A stretch of 21,747 nucleotides of DNA, taken from a virus. Below, piece after piece: positions 14,525 to 21,747 of the stretch (position 1 is its first letter; each line of letters starts with the position of its first letter). The notes beneath the pieces were generated by a model. The model saw only the letters and a program-made list of their open reading frames with translations, had not been told where the DNA came from and made no database searches. The stretch covers positions 1 to 21,747 of the IMG/VR virus record IMGVR_UViG_3300021964_000637. One strand, given 5' to 3'. The position numbers and the translations under genes are program-made.

Positions 14525-14542
14525 ATTTAAGTTATTTAAGTT
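14525..14542. repeat. Tandem 9-base repeat before the 116-residue gene
   Basis: ATTTAAGTT occurs twice in direct tandem (14525-14533 and 14534-14542) in the leader between the TATTTATA motif and the ATG of the 116-residue gene. It is AT-rich and could be chance or a leader element. Confidence 0.45.
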
Positions 14543-14549
14543 AATTTAT

Positions 14550-14557
14550 TATAAATA
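14550..14557 (-). promoter_or_regulatory. TATTTATA motif upstream of the 116-residue gene
   Basis: The minus strand reads TATTTATAATAAA 33 bases before the ATG, in the 42-base gap after the tape-measure stop. The same extended core (TATTTATAATAAA) precedes the tail tube gene. It is a candidate promoter for the baseplate operon. Confidence 0.45.
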
Positions 14558-14558
14558 G

Positions 14559-17500
14559 TTACGATGATTTATATGACGCCATTAATAATGCTTCTCCTGC
14601 TTTATTACCGTCTATATAAACACTACCTCCTTGTTTGACTGCAGCTATAAGCTCATCTAACTTAGCTTCTAAGGCTGCATTTGAAGTTTCTTGAGTTCCT
14701 CCCCCTCCTAAACCAGAAATTAATTCTGTTATAGCACCTGATGCTGCTATCATTGGAGCTGAGAAAGCTGTTGTTGCGATTAAACCTTTCAGTTCATCTA
14801 TTTTTTCTGTCTCTAAAGTACTTAGTGCTAAAGCTACACCAGATAATCCTGCTGCTATTGCTGTTAGCGAAGTACCTACTGTAGCTAATGGTTCTGCCAT
14901 TGCCGCTAATGCTTGTAAGTCACCCATTACACCGCCACCAAATAGAGATGTTAATCCTCCTATTGCAGAAGCTCCAGCCATTGCTAAAGCAAATGCTGTC
15001 ATTCCTCCTGCTACAGCAAATAAACCTACACCTGCTGCTACTAATCCAGAACCTATTCCTGCTAGTTGAGTTAATTGACTTGCTATACCTTCTATATTAG
15101 CATTTGAAGCTAATTGTGCAGCCATTCCTAACACAGCTAATGCTCCTCCAGCAAATAGCAACATAGGTGAAGCTAAACCTAATACAGCTGCTCCTCCTGC
15201 TAACGCAACCATTCCAATACCAGCTAATGCTAGTTGTGGTCCTACTGATGCTATTCCTGTTAGTCCTGTAGCTATTTTTTCTAGATCAGCTTTAGCCATT
15301 ATATTAAATGCTACTGCTGCTGGAATCATTGCTGCTCCTAGAACTGCCAATGCGCCTGCTCCTGCCATAATAAATGGAGCTAAAAATCCTAATCCTGCTG
15401 CTGCTAAAGCGAGTAACGGTAAGGCAATAGAGAAAGCAACTATACTGCCGACATCTACTCCTTTTAGCAGACTAAAGGCAAAAGCTGCTGGGATTAATGC
15501 TAATCCAAGTACTCCTAAAGCAAGTGCTCCTGTCATTATATTACCAGATAAAGCTCCTAAAATAGCTGCTGCTCCACCTAATACAATCATTGCTCCTGAT
15601 AGTCCGATTATTTGTGCTGTATCAACACCTGCCATCATTTTAAATGCATAAGCTGCAGGGATCAGTGATACCCCGACGATACCCATTGCTAAGGCTCCTT
15701 TTATTGCATCATTACCTAGTTTACCTACTAGTGCTAAAGCACCACCGAATACACCTATAGATGCAGCAAATGCAAGCATAGTTTTAGGATCTACTCCTTC
15801 AACCATTTTTAAAGCTAATGCAAATGAACCGCCAATAGCTACTCCTGCAATACCTAAAGCTAAAGCACCTTTTACTACATCCCCAAATTTCTTTCCTATA
15901 GAAGCTAATCCTTGACCAAGGGACTTTAAAAATCCTCCTGGGCCTTGATCTTTTGCTCCTTTAGTTTTTTCTTTCATCTTACCAGTAGCTTCAGCTCCTT
16001 TATCCATTGTTTTAGCCATTGGATTTTTAGCAAATCTACCTTTAGAGTCTCTAAATTTTCCTTGTGCGTCTTTAGTAATTTTTTGTCCAAGGCCTTCTTG
16101 TTTACCGGCTTGGAATTTTCCCATCACTTTATCTTTTAAGCTGACAGCTTTATCTTTGATGGTTTTACCGACTCCGTCTTGACCTAGCTTGGCCATTTTG
16201 CCAACTAGGGTTCCTACACCTTTTATAGTACTTCCTACACTACCTCCTAGAGCCTTCATTGCAACTACTGCTGCCAATATTGGTGCTGCTAGTGGAGATG
16301 CAGCAAGCTTTCCTACTAACTCTACAATAGGAAGTAAAGGAGTTAGCAAGTTAGCTAAAATGTCTTTTGATTTAGTTATTAAATCATTAAACTTATCTTG
16401 GGCTGATTGAGCTTTTGCATTTTCATAAGCAACTTCTCCATACTTAGCTCTAAATTGTTCAGCACCCATATTATTAAGCTCTTGCTGGTATGTCATTTTA
16501 GCAAGTTCTTCTCTTGACATTCCTAGTGCCTGAGCTGCTGCTTTTTGGGCAATAACGTTTTTAGTAGCGAAAGCATTCTTTATAGCTTCTTGATTACCTA
16601 CCTCTTTAGCAAGATTTTCCATATCGCCCATCATGGCGTATTCTCTTGCTTTATTTAAGTTTAATGCATTACCGGTAAGTAGCTGTGCCTGTAATTCGTT
16701 TTCTATAGATGATTCAAAATCTAATAAAGAGTCAGCTATTTTTTCTACACCATCAAGATTTAATCCTAATTTTTTTGCTGCTGCAGCTGCTTTTAATATA
16801 CCTTCAGGTGATTTTCCTAAAGTAAGTACTGTAGCTTTAGAAGCTGATCCTACAGCTTCCATTAAGTCTTTTAGGCTAAATGCTGTTTTATTGGTCATGT
16901 TGAACTTAGTCAACACTTTACCCATATTTCTAAAAGTATCTTCAGTACTTCTGCCTGTCAACCTAGTCATTGTTACAAGTTGACCTGCTGCTTCACCGCT
17001 TAAATGCAGTTTCTCTGTTAAGTACGTAGCACTTTTAACCGCTTCTGTACCTAATATGTGAGCTGATTGACCTACATACTTTGTAAGTTCAATATAGCTC
17101 TTAATCATTTTATCTGTAGTGATAAAATTAGAACCTGAAGCTATTGCTGCTCCTGCTAATTCTGTTCTTAGACCTCTTGCAGCTGAAGCTGATATGGTCA
17201 TATTTTTCTGTAGCTGTACTGCTTGGGAGTTACCTTGTAGTAACGATTTACCGATAAAAGCAAATATGACTGCAGGGTCAGCTAGTTTTTCAAACCCTTT
17301 GCTAAGACCGGCAACCATTCCTTTATATAGGTGGTTTATTTTGGATGCAAGGGTTAGTTCCTTGTATTGAGTCTCTACAACAAGTTTATGATTATCAACT
17401 AACTCTTCTTGAAGATCAACATTTTCTTGTCTTGCTTTTTTGGCTGCTTCTAATTGATCTAATTCAGCTTTAGTTAATTCATCTCTTGCTTCTAAACTAT

Positions 17501-18350
17501 CAATTATTCTTTCCTGCGCTAGTTTTTCTTTTTCAGCAGTTTCGAATAATGCTTTGGCTTCTGAGGCAGTTCTATTTTCATAGTTTATGCCGCCTGTGAT
17601 AGTAACGTCTCTTGTACGTTCTATCTCTTTACGCATATCGTTTTTAATCTTACTAGATATATCGTCAATCTCACTACTAAGACCACTTATACCTAAAGAT
17701 TCTAGAATTTTTCCTACCCCACTAAGAGCAGCGCCTGTGAGTCCAATAGAATTGGTTACTTCTTTTTCTTTCTGTAAGCGTTGGTTAGTTAATTCAATAG
17801 CTCTAGTTTCAACAGAAAACCCATCTCTTTTAGCTCTTAGTAGAGCAGCTTCTTCGGCTGTTATTTTCTTATCTAATTCTAACCTCTTTACCCTAGCGTC
17901 ATAAGCAGCCCCTTGTAAATTTGCTAGACCATTTTCATTTGCTAATTGGTTAGCAGCTAATTTTACTTCTCTTAATCTAATTTGAGCTTTTTGATTAAGC
18001 TGCTTTAATTGCTTCTCATTATACTGTGTTATACCTGCTTCTTCATCTGCTAGCTGTGAAGCTATACTTACAATTCCTTTATAAGCTTTTTTCCCTTGGT
18101 TAATAGCAGAATTTGTCTTAGCAATCTCAGCAAGGTTAGCTGCTAAGTTAGCTCTGATATTAGTAAATTCTGTATTTAGTCCTCGAGCATTAGCCGTAGC
18201 TTCTCTTAGAGAGGATTCCATTTCCGCTATAATCTTAACTACACCTGTACCTGCAGCTTTAGCTTCAGCTAATCTTTGCTTGAATACATTTGTGCTCTGA
18301 CCAGCAGAATTTAATGCTTTTAGTAATTCTTCTATTCTCTTATCGTCCAC
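14559..18350 (-). CDS. Tail tape measure protein with internal hydrophobic repeats
   Basis: This 1263-residue protein sets tail length and is probably ejected with the DNA, about twice the size of T4 gp29. Residues 1-340 are helical and coiled-coil-like (repeated Ala/Glu/Lys/Gln heptads). Residues ~370-660 hold an Ala-rich globular region (LRGTELAGAA-like, SGEAAGQLVTMTRLTGRS). A hydrophobic stretch follows near 660-720, then a basic Gly/Lys-rich linker with KFRDSKGRFAKN. Residues 828 to ~1110 contain five copies of a Gly/Ala-rich hydrophobic unit starting GALALG/GALAMG/GALAVLG at 828, 885, 941, 999 and 1069. The C-terminus (GGSVYIDGNKAGEALL) resembles many phage tape measures. The start codon is GTG (18350), after a TATTTATA motif. 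It follows the paired chaperone genes, the standard order in tailed phages. Confidence 0.92.
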   Translation of the reverse strand: MDDKRIEELLKALNSAGQSTNVFKQRLAEAKAAGTGVVKIIAEMESSLREATANARGLNTEFTNIRANLAANLAEIAKTNSAINQGKKAYKGIVSIASQLADEEAGITQYNEKQLKQLNQKAQIRLREVKLAANQLANENGLANLQGAAYDARVKRLELDKKITAEEAALLRAKRDGFSVETRAIELTNQRLQKEKEVTNSIGLTGAALSGVGKILESLGISGLSSEIDDISSKIKNDMRKEIERTRDVTITGGINYENRTASEAKALFETAEKEKLAQERIIDSLEARDELTKAELDQLEAAKKARQENVDLQEELVDNHKLVVETQYKELTLASKINHLYKGMVAGLSKGFEKLADPAVIFAFIGKSLLQGNSQAVQLQKNMTISASAARGLRTELAGAAIASGSNFITTDKMIKSYIELTKYVGQSAHILGTEAVKSATYLTEKLHLSGEAAGQLVTMTRLTGRSTEDTFRNMGKVLTKFNMTNKTAFSLKDLMEAVGSASKATVLTLGKSPEGILKAAAAAKKLGLNLDGVEKIADSLLDFESSIENELQAQLLTGNALNLNKAREYAMMGDMENLAKEVGNQEAIKNAFATKNVIAQKAAAQALGMSREELAKMTYQQELNNMGAEQFRAKYGEVAYENAKAQSAQDKFNDLITKSKDILANLLTPLLPIVELVGKLAASPLAAPILAAVVAMKALGGSVGSTIKGVGTLVGKMAKLGQDGVGKTIKDKAVSLKDKVMGKFQAGKQEGLGQKITKDAQGKFRDSKGRFAKNPMAKTMDKGAEATGKMKEKTKGAKDQGPGGFLKSLGQGLASIGKKFGDVVKGALALGIAGVAIGGSFALALKMVEGVDPKTMLAFAASIGVFGGALALVGKLGNDAIKGALAMGIVGVSLIPAAYAFKMMAGVDTAQIIGLSGAMIVLGGAAAILGALSGNIMTGALALGVLGLALIPAAFAFSLLKGVDVGSIVAFSIALPLLALAAAGLGFLAPFIMAGAGALAVLGAAMIPAAVAFNIMAKADLEKIATGLTGIASVGPQLALAGIGMVALAGGAAVLGLASPMLLFAGGALAVLGMAAQLASNANIEGIASQLTQLAGIGSGLVAAGVGLFAVAGGMTAFALAMAGASAIGGLTSLFGGGVMGDLQALAAMAEPLATVGTSLTAIAAGLSGVALALSTLETEKIDELKGLIATTAFSAPMIAASGAITELISGLGGGGTQETSNAALEAKLDELIAAVKQGGSVYIDGNKAGEALLMASYKSS
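15147..15869 (-). repeat. Protein-coding tandem repeats in the tape measure (about 57 residues per unit)
   Basis: Four full units begin at 15869, 15698, 15530 and 15356 and a fifth at 15146 (lengths 57, 56, 58 and 70 residues). Each opens with G-A-L-A, then a hydrophobic run with IPAAxAF in units 2-4, then a short polar turn (GVDPKT, GVDTAQ, GVDVGS, KADLEK). The nucleotide sequence has diverged, so these are old duplications kept at protein level. Confidence 0.8.
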
Positions 18351-18368
18351 GGGATGGTATTATATATG

Positions 18369-18376
18369 TATAAATA
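18369..18376 (-). promoter_or_regulatory. TATTTATA motif upstream of tape measure
   Basis: The minus strand reads AACTATTTATAC 18 bases before the GTG start of the tape measure, directly after the hairpin at the end of the chaperone gene. The AACTATTTATA core also occurs before the 116-residue gene. It is a candidate promoter. Confidence 0.45.
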
Positions 18377-18381
18377 GTTAA

Positions 18382-18400
18382 GGCCCGCTATTTGCGAGCC
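18382..18400 (-). terminator. Hairpin spanning the stop codon of the second chaperone gene
   Basis: The minus strand reads GGCTCGC, AAATA, GCGGGCC, a 7-bp stem with one G-U pair. The TAG stop of the 87-residue gene starts in the loop and ends in the stem. It is followed only by TTAACTATTT, not a real U-run, so it may be a weak terminator or a structure that tunes tape-measure translation. Confidence 0.4.
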
Positions 18401-18651
18401 TTTGTACTATAAGAAGGTTGTCTAATTGCCGGACCTTTTGGCATTGACTTAGCAGGCATTGATTTTTTTGACTGCTTTGCCTCTTCTTCGTAATATTCAT
18501 TCATCTTTTTAAATGTAAAATTACGTAGCCATATAGGCATTCCATAAACAGTATCAAAATCATATCCACCTTTCCCATGAAACACTATTTCATGTATTTG
18601 AGTGAATAAATTTACCCTATATTGCTGCGTCAGGCCATAGAAAGGTAACAC
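18388..18651 (-). CDS. Downstream tail assembly chaperone partner (overlapping, +1 frame)
   Basis: This 87-residue reading frame starts at a GTG (18651) and overlaps the upstream chaperone gene by 35 bases, in the +1 frame relative to it. It reads VLPFYGLTQQYRVNLFTQI, then GGYDFDTVYGMPIWLRNFTFKKMNEYYEE, and ends with a Lys/Ser/Pro-rich tail. The compact Trp/Tyr-rich part followed by a basic tail and then a tape-measure gene matches the second ORF of tail assembly chaperone pairs (lambda G/GT type; gp26/gp51-like functions in T4 relatives). The +1 frame is open back to 18699 and a GGGGG run at 18667-18671 would allow slippage, so it may be made as a fusion with the upstream product, by reinitiation at GTG, or both. 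The gene is credible; the mode of expression is inferred. Confidence 0.72.
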   Translation of the reverse strand: MLPFYGLTQQYRVNLFTQIHEIVFHGKGGYDFDTVYGMPIWLRNFTFKKMNEYYEEEAKQSKKSMPAKSMPKGPAIRQPSYSTKARK

Positions 18652-19360
18652 CGATAGGTATCGCCACCCCCTCCTCTGGACCGTTCTCAGGGTAGAATCT
18701 TAAATCTACGTCTGGAGAAATTTTTTCAATATATTTTCTAAAATCTCTAGAATCTCTTGCTAAGAATTGATTATCTACAAATTCTCTGATAGCTTTAGTA
18801 TCACCATTACCGTCAACAGCAGTAATCATATACTTTAACCTAGTAGATAGATCAGGAGAAGCATCTTTATTCACTTTTCTTAGTCCAGTTATTTCTCTTT
18901 GAATATTTGCTTCGTCACCATGAGTTAAAAGTTTAAAGGATAACTCTACTCCTGTTGCAGGAGCTGTAAATTTGAATTCGTTTTTACCTTTTTTTAATAA
19001 GGTATCATCTATTTCCTTCTCTTTTAACAAGGAAAGATCAATTACTTCTTTAGTATCTCCGTAATTGAACTCATAATCCTTACCGTAACCTAAAACTCTT
19101 GCAGCCACAAGGAGAGCATTCTTGTCCCCTATAAGAAGATCACTGTATTTAATGTCTTTGTCTACAATAAGTGCTTGTAGTAGTTTATCAATAACTACAC
19201 CTCTTTCGATGTAATTCTGATTTGTTAAAATGTCCTCTTCTTTTGCAGTCATATATTTCATCTCTATCTTTCCGGATGATAAAGGTGAATCTTCAGAATA
19301 CAATAAGCCTTTAGAGGGTAATTCTACAATTTCGCTAGGAAATTTGTTTTTGTTTTCCAT
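18617..19360 (-). CDS. gp26-like baseplate/tail assembly chaperone
   Basis: This 247-residue protein resembles the gp26-type baseplate assembly proteins of T4-like phages (T4 gp26 is about 208 residues). It begins with VELPSKGLLYSED, then IEMKYMTAKEEDILTNQNYIERGVVIDKLL and LLIGDKNALLVAARVLGYGKDYEF. The central region is mixed alpha/beta, and it ends DVDLRFYPENG...VAIPIGVTFLWPDA, a typical C-terminus for the group. The last 35 bases double as the start of the next gene. Between tail tube and tape measure is the canonical place of tail assembly chaperones, which keep the tape measure soluble until tube polymerisation. A terminator separates it from the tube gene, and a TATTTATA motif lies 28 bases before its ATG, so it may be transcribed separately and at a lower level than the tube. 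Confidence 0.82.
   Translation of the reverse strand: MENKNKFPSEIVELPSKGLLYSEDSPLSSGKIEMKYMTAKEEDILTNQNYIERGVVIDKLLQALIVDKDIKYSDLLIGDKNALLVAARVLGYGKDYEFNYGDTKEVIDLSLLKEKEIDDTLLKKGKNEFKFTAPATGVELSFKLLTHGDEANIQREITGLRKVNKDASPDLSTRLKYMITAVDGNGDTKAIREFVDNQFLARDSRDFRKYIEKISPDVDLRFYPENGPEEGVAIPIGVTFLWPDAAI
18667..18671 (-). other. Candidate +1 programmed frameshift site
   Basis: In the minus-strand message the zero-frame codons are GAG GGG GTG. A P-site Gly-tRNA on GGG can slip one base forward onto the overlapping GGG of the five-G run with perfect re-pairing. The next codons become TGG CGA TAC CTA TCG GTG, leading into the 87-residue frame. The fusion would be about 323 residues. No stimulatory structure was established. 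Confidence 0.4.
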
Positions 19361-19388
19361 ATACTCTTTAAATTAAAACTAGTTTATA

Positions 19389-19396
19389 TATAAATA
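19389..19396 (-). promoter_or_regulatory. TATTTATA motif upstream of the gp26-like gene
   Basis: The minus strand reads TTATATTTATATATAAAC 28 bases before the ATG of the gp26-like gene, downstream of the tube terminator. A promoter is expected here if the terminator is efficient. Confidence 0.45.
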
Positions 19397-19419
19397 TAAG
19401 AAAAATTTATTTTAGAACC

Positions 19420-19446
19420 AAAAAAAAACCCGGAAAAATCCGGGTT
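19420..19446 (-). terminator. Rho-independent terminator after tail tube
   Basis: The minus-strand stem AACCCGG/CCGGGTT (7 bp) with a six-base loop is followed by a run of T residues (nine counting the last stem bases' neighbours at 19420-19428). It begins about 22 bases after the tube stop. It would cap an abundant sheath-tube transcript. Confidence 0.93.
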
Positions 19447-19468
19447 AATTTATTATATGTTGTGTGTA

Positions 19469-19954
19469 TTAGTAATTCAATACACAGTAATCCATGGCAA
19501 CAGAAATGGTCAACTCAGCTACATCAGATGTAGACCAGTCAAATGATCCTTGAGCCATATTTACTATGAAAGCTCCTTTGATTACCCACTCACTTACTAC
19601 ATCCCCTACAGGACCTAATACGTTAAGTGTCAAATCTTTCTTGTAAAAATCTGAATATCCAGCTCTTCCAGTTACAGACTCGTAAGATAGTCTTGCCCAG
19701 TCCATTACTGCTTGAGCACCAGAAGGTGTAATCGGATCATATAGAGTCATATCCATATTCTCCCAGTTTCTCTTACCTCTAATTTTTCGGTAAGTGTTCA
19801 TATGATCGAGTTTAACTTCCTCATCAGTGAAGGAAGGAGCCGTTACGTTTTTGATCATGAAGGACGGAATAGCATCAATATACATGATAAATCTATTCTG
19901 TACCTTTGGTTCAAAGGCTCTAAACATTATTTCGTTAGGATCTAGTACTGCCAT
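19469..19954 (-). CDS. gp19: Tail tube protein (T4 gp19-like)
   Basis: This is the major tail tube subunit, which stacks as hexamer rings inside the sheath. Its 161 residues almost match the roughly 163 of T4 gp19. The family pattern is clear: an N-terminal FEPKVQNRFIMYIDAIPSF strand pair, VTAPSFTDEEVKLDHMN, a KIRGKRNWENMDMTLYDPI hairpin, AVMDWARLSYE and a closing WSTSDVAELTISVAMDYCVLNY strand. The gene follows the sheath by 34 bases, a gap with a TATTTATA motif, and is followed by a strong terminator. The leader AAAGAATAAAAATG has no real Shine-Dalgarno sequence. High expression is expected from the virion copy number in this family. Confidence 0.93.
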   Translation of the reverse strand: MAVLDPNEIMFRAFEPKVQNRFIMYIDAIPSFMIKNVTAPSFTDEEVKLDHMNTYRKIRGKRNWENMDMTLYDPITPSGAQAVMDWARLSYESVTGRAGYSDFYKKDLTLNVLGPVGDVVSEWVIKGAFIVNMAQGSFDWSTSDVAELTISVAMDYCVLNY

Positions 19955-19967
19955 TTTTATTCTTTAT

Positions 19968-19975
19968 TATAAATA
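19968..19975 (-). promoter_or_regulatory. TATTTATA motif upstream of tail tube
   Basis: The minus strand reads GATATTTATAATAAAG 13 bases before the tube ATG, in the 34-base sheath-tube gap. It may give extra tube transcripts independent of the sheath. It shares TATTTATAATAAA with the site before the 116-residue gene. Confidence 0.45.
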
Positions 19976-19988
19976 TCTGTAAATTAAA

Positions 19989-21746
19989 TTACGCTCCAAA
20001 AGTTGCACCAGTAGGCTCGATAGTAAAGTCAAGAACTACAAATTCTACTGTTTTAGCTGGCTGAATAAATACTTGACCGATTAATTGATTTCTGTCAATT
20101 GTATCAGGAGTATTGTTAGTATCATCCATTACTACTCTATACGCATAAAGACCTTGTCTTTGAACTACTGATTCTAAGTACGGGTTAACTGTAGCTAAGA
20201 AACTATTTCTAGTAGCGATAGTATTTTGTTCAAATACTAAAGTCTTAGCAGTATCGCCTAAGAATTTCTTAAGCTCAATTAACAATCTTCTTACGTTAAC
20301 TCTATCAAGAGCGGATTTTTTCTTCTGTAATGTTTTCTGACCAAATACTGAGATTCCGCTTCCTGGGAATGTTGCAATTGGGTTAACATTAGCATTATAT
20401 AATGTATCTCTTTGAGTTCTTGTAAGTTTTCTCTCTGCTTGGATAACGTCACCTAATCCACCTCTAGTAAGACCAGCAGGTGCAAACCATGGTGCTGCAG
20501 CTCCGTCAGTGAAAGCATAAACTCCAGGGATAATTACTGATGCAGGAATCCAAACTGTTTTACCTGTAGCAGATAAAGTTTGTAGCCATGGCCAGTAAGT
20601 CGCTGTATAAGAACTATTAACTGTTGCAGCAGTACCAGTTACGTTAGCTACTGTTGCTCCATAATTTTGTAAATCAACTACTGCGATACAATCTCCTCTA
20701 GACTCAGCTAAAGAAATGATTGAATCAAGTTGTGTTTTGTGATCTCCGAACTCATAAATCAATCCTGGTGCTGAAATTATGTTATAAACGTACTCGTCTT
20801 GATTGTTAAGGATTGAAATCGCATCTGCATAACAGCCTCCAGTTAAACCTTGTACATCTGTTCCGTTGATGTCTCCAAAGTAGTTATCTCTGTTGCTGCT
20901 TCCTTCTACGTTAGTACCAGTAGCACCGTGGAATGATCCTGATTGAGCTGATGGAAGTGAACCTGAGAATGAATTTCCAGATCCGTCAGTTCTAACGGTT
21001 AATCCGTCGTTTCCTACATAGTCAAGAGTTTGTCTAACAGAATCTACTCTAATAAACTTAGATCTGTTTACATACTCTCCAGTAGTGCTGATATAGTACT
21101 GTGAACCATCAGAAGCTTTTGTTTTATATTGGTTACCAATTACTGCTTCGATGTAGTTTTCAGAATTTGGATCTAACGATAAGTCATTCCAAGTTTCTAA
21201 AATAATTTTGTTTTTTGAATTATCGTCCCCTCTTCTAACTAATAGTCCGAATGTACCTGTTGCATTATCAACGTTTACAACCTCCCATCTTAGGTTATCA
21301 GCAGATCCTGACTTTAACGAACCATCAGAATTTTCATCATATCCTACTTCATTGTAAGATGATCCAGTTACGTTATTGTAGATTGCTCCTTTTCCTAATG
21401 TTTTGATTGCAAATGGTGCATCACCGCTATCTGATGCTGTAAGGCCAGTGTTTTGTCCAACTCCAAATGATCCAGTTACTACTCTAGTAACAAGCATTGA
21501 GTTACCACCTTGATTAAAATAAGATTTAACAGCAATAGAAGTAAGGAATTCCTGCTTTGTAGAACCAGAAGTAAATGTAGTACCGAAAATGTTTTGGTAC
21601 TGTCCATAAGAAGTGACTATATTTGGTTCTTCTACAGGTCCTTTAACAGTTGGTCCAATAATTGCTGCCCCTGCCTCTAATGCGGCTGGTGCTATGAAAG
21701 ATAAGTCGTTTTCTCTCGCTAGTACGCCTGGGGAAATTAATGTTTC
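19989..21746 (-). CDS. gp18: Tail sheath protein (T4 gp18-like), N-terminus beyond the window
   Basis: This is the contractile sheath subunit, of which about 585 residues lie inside the window; the start codon is beyond the right edge. The frame is open to the edge, so the internal ATG at 21497 is not the start. The visible N-terminal part reads ISPGVLARENDLSFIAPA, as in many T4-like sheaths, then AAIIGPTVKGPVEEP and the YGQYQNIFG segment. The middle region is a variable Gly/Ser/Asn-rich domain (approximately 21250-20850). The C-terminal sheath core is well kept, with RGGLGDVIQAERKLTRTQRDTLY, FGQKTLQKKKSALDRVNVRRLLIELKKF and the closing VFIQPAKTVEFVVLDFTIEPTGATF. The LQ..SALD.VNVRRL motif is characteristic of phage sheath C-terminal domains. 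It is the first of the tail genes and precedes the tube gene. Confidence 0.97.
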   Translation of the reverse strand, partial: ETLISPGVLARENDLSFIAPAALEAGAAIIGPTVKGPVEEPNIVTSYGQYQNIFGTTFTSGSTKQEFLTSIAVKSYFNQGGNSMLVTRVVTGSFGVGQNTGLTASDSGDAPFAIKTLGKGAIYNNVTGSSYNEVGYDENSDGSLKSGSADNLRWEVVNVDNATGTFGLLVRRGDDNSKNKIILETWNDLSLDPNSENYIEAVIGNQYKTKASDGSQYYISTTGEYVNRSKFIRVDSVRQTLDYVGNDGLTVRTDGSGNSFSGSLPSAQSGSFHGATGTNVEGSSNRDNYFGDINGTDVQGLTGGCYADAISILNNQDEYVYNIISAPGLIYEFGDHKTQLDSIISLAESRGDCIAVVDLQNYGATVANVTGTAATVNSSYTATYWPWLQTLSATGKTVWIPASVIIPGVYAFTDGAAAPWFAPAGLTRGGLGDVIQAERKLTRTQRDTLYNANVNPIATFPGSGISVFGQKTLQKKKSALDRVNVRRLLIELKKFLGDTAKTLVFEQNTIATRNSFLATVNPYLESVVQRQGLYAYRVVMDDTNNTPDTIDRNQLIGQVFIQPAKTVEFVVLDFTIEPTGATFGA

Positions 21747-21747
21747 T

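Noticed and set aside
14888-17904. Several plus-strand open frames within the tape measure
   Set aside because: They are antisense shadows of a long Ala/Leu-rich coding region. Their leucine/serine-rich composition follows from the tape-measure codons, and none has a recognisable family.
656-19975. TATAAATA on the plus strand read as T4-type late promoters
   Set aside because: They would transcribe away from all genes in the window, as antisense. I keep the motif as a minus-strand TATTTATA element and leave its role open.
19989-21497. Tail sheath starting at the ATG at 21497
   Set aside because: The frame continues upstream to the edge with a typical sheath N-terminus (ISPGV...END), so this Met is internal.
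1-21747. tRNA genes, CRISPR arrays, insertion sequences, integrase or att sites
   Set aside because: I saw no clover-leaf candidate, no regularly spaced repeats, no transposase or integrase motifs, and no terminal inverted repeats.

Overview
The window is a slice of a T4-like contractile-tailed phage genome. It is AT-rich, every supported gene lies on the minus strand, and no gap between genes exceeds about 120 bases. T4-type markers include tail sheath (gp18), tail tube (gp19), a gp26-like baseplate chaperone, tape measure, LysM/gp53-like and hub-like baseplate proteins, gp32, UvsX, gp41 helicase and NrdB. The starts I inspected lack a strong Shine-Dalgarno sequence and have AT-rich leaders. 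That fits a Bacteroidota-type host, but this is inference and the host is not determined.

Read in the direction of transcription (high to low coordinates), the first block is the late structural module, 21747-9591. It holds tail sheath (cut by the window edge), tail tube, a strong terminator, and two overlapping tail-chaperone genes with a candidate +1 frameshift site. A 1263-residue tape measure with about 57-residue hydrophobic repeats follows, then a small Gly/His/Asn-rich protein, a 522-residue baseplate/tube-cap protein, a LysM protein, a 723-residue hub-like protein and an unknown 175-residue protein. Many junctions are one-base TAATG overlaps.

The second block is replication and recombination, 9536-705. 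It holds a short, strongly derived family A DNA polymerase (not a T4 gp43 family B enzyme), an unknown 153-residue protein, a cysteine-free gp32 followed by a strong terminator, and then one tightly packed unit. The unit runs UvsX recombinase, 2OG-Fe(II) oxygenase-like protein, radical SAM/SPASM-like protein, a stand-alone 5'-3' exonuclease, two tandem HxGH-type nucleotidyltransferases and gp41 helicase. The last gene, nrdB, runs off the left edge.

The most notable points are: the derived polymerase, with changed motifs A, B and C, beside a separate 5' nuclease gene; the oxygenase/radical SAM pair and two nucleotidyltransferases embedded between uvsX and gp41; the candidate +1 frameshift in the tail chaperones; and two short AT motifs that divide the gene starts into a mainly structural class (TATTTATA) and a replication class (GTTATATT). 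The last two are pattern observations and await transcript or ribosome data.
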